From the NCBI GenBank assembly GCA_041672385.1, contig JBAYZQ010000139.1, forward strand, positions 1-5,984: DNA of 5,984 nt, read 5' to 3'. The translations under genes were made by a program, and so were the position numbers. Shown piece by piece: positions 5,811 to 5,984 of this stretch (within the stretch, counting starts at the first letter, position 1; every line of letters begins with the position of its first letter). The notes below the pieces were generated by a model. It searched no databases, was not told the DNA's origin, and saw only the letters and a program-made list of their open reading frames with translations. This stretch comes from JBAYZQ01 sp041672385 (GTDB taxonomy: Bacteria > Spirochaetota > Spirochaetia > Sphaerochaetales > Sphaerochaetaceae).

Positions 5811-5984
5811 CTATTTCTCCAATAATACAGCCTGAGCTGCGGCTAAACGTGCAACTGGTACTCTGAAAGGAGAACAAGAAACATAATTCAAACCAATTTT
5901 TTGACAGAAAGCAATAGTTTTAGGATCACCACCATGCTCCCCACAAATTCCTAATTTTATATCTGGTCTCGTTTTTCTTCCAAG
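5811..5984 (-). CDS. ppdK: Pyruvate phosphate dikinase, C-terminal end (partial)
   Basis: These are the last 57 residues of a protein whose start lies beyond the right edge of the window; the stop is TAG at 5813-5811. Pyruvate phosphate dikinase interconverts pyruvate, ATP and phosphate with phosphoenolpyruvate, AMP and pyrophosphate, and works in glycolysis or gluconeogenesis in many anaerobes. The fragment contains GICGEHGGDP, whose Cys (residue 14 of the fragment) is the conserved acid/base cysteine of the PEP/pyruvate domain, and the closing signature YVSCSPFRVPVARLAAAQA. The motifs are nearly invariant in PpdK, and the related PEP synthase and PTS enzyme I differ at these positions. The gene ends normally and is followed nine bases later by the transporter gene. 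Confidence 0.95.
   Translation of the reverse strand, partial: LGRKTRPDIKLGICGEHGGDPKTIAFCQKIGLNYVSCSPFRVPVARLAAAQAVLLEK

Overview
The window is AT-rich (roughly 30% G+C by eye) and densely packed, with every supported gene on the minus strand, so transcription runs from high to low coordinates. It uses the standard code: TGG encodes Trp and TGA ends feoB. Base composition, strong GGAG-type ribosome binding sites, the two-FeoA/FeoB/Cys-rich-peptide iron locus and a pyruvate phosphate dikinase suggest a fermentative low-G+C bacterium of the Bacillota, Fusobacteriota or a relative. The sequence does not settle which.

In order of transcription: (1) 5984-5811 is the last 57 codons of pyruvate phosphate dikinase (ppdK), cut by the window edge. 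(2) Nine bases later comes an EamA/DMT-family membrane transporter (5801-4899). (3) Four bases later comes a PfkB-family sugar or sugar-phosphate kinase (4894-3977). These three probably share a transcript whose promoter lies outside the window. (4) An 89-bp gap (3976-3888) carries a good promoter (TTGACA, 17 bp, extended -10) and a palindrome over the predicted transcription start. (5) The ferrous iron uptake operon follows: feoA (3887-3666), a second, diverged feoA (3665-3444), feoB (3401-1263) and a 59-residue membrane peptide with a Cys-rich tail (1266-1087) that overlaps feoB by 4 bp. (6) A LacI/GalR-family regulator (1041-13) has its own extended -10 promoter and nearly fills the rest of the window.

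The Feo proteins form one functional unit: FeoB is the GTPase-coupled Fe(II) permease, the FeoA proteins are small cytosolic SH3-like partners, and the Cys-rich peptide is the FeoB-associated accessory. The most informative non-coding signal is a pair of matching palindromes with TTAGT-N4-ACTAA cores, one at the feoA transcription start and one just before feoB. Each abuts a Shine-Dalgarno sequence. They look like DtxR/MntR-type metal-repressor operators, though an RNA hairpin role is also possible. A separate perfect 12-bp inverted repeat lies across the 3' end of the Cys-rich gene, just upstream of the LacI-type gene. The regulator and the sugar kinase hint at carbohydrate metabolism around the iron locus, but no direct link is visible. 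I saw no mobile element, CRISPR array, tRNA or rRNA, and no wholly new system.
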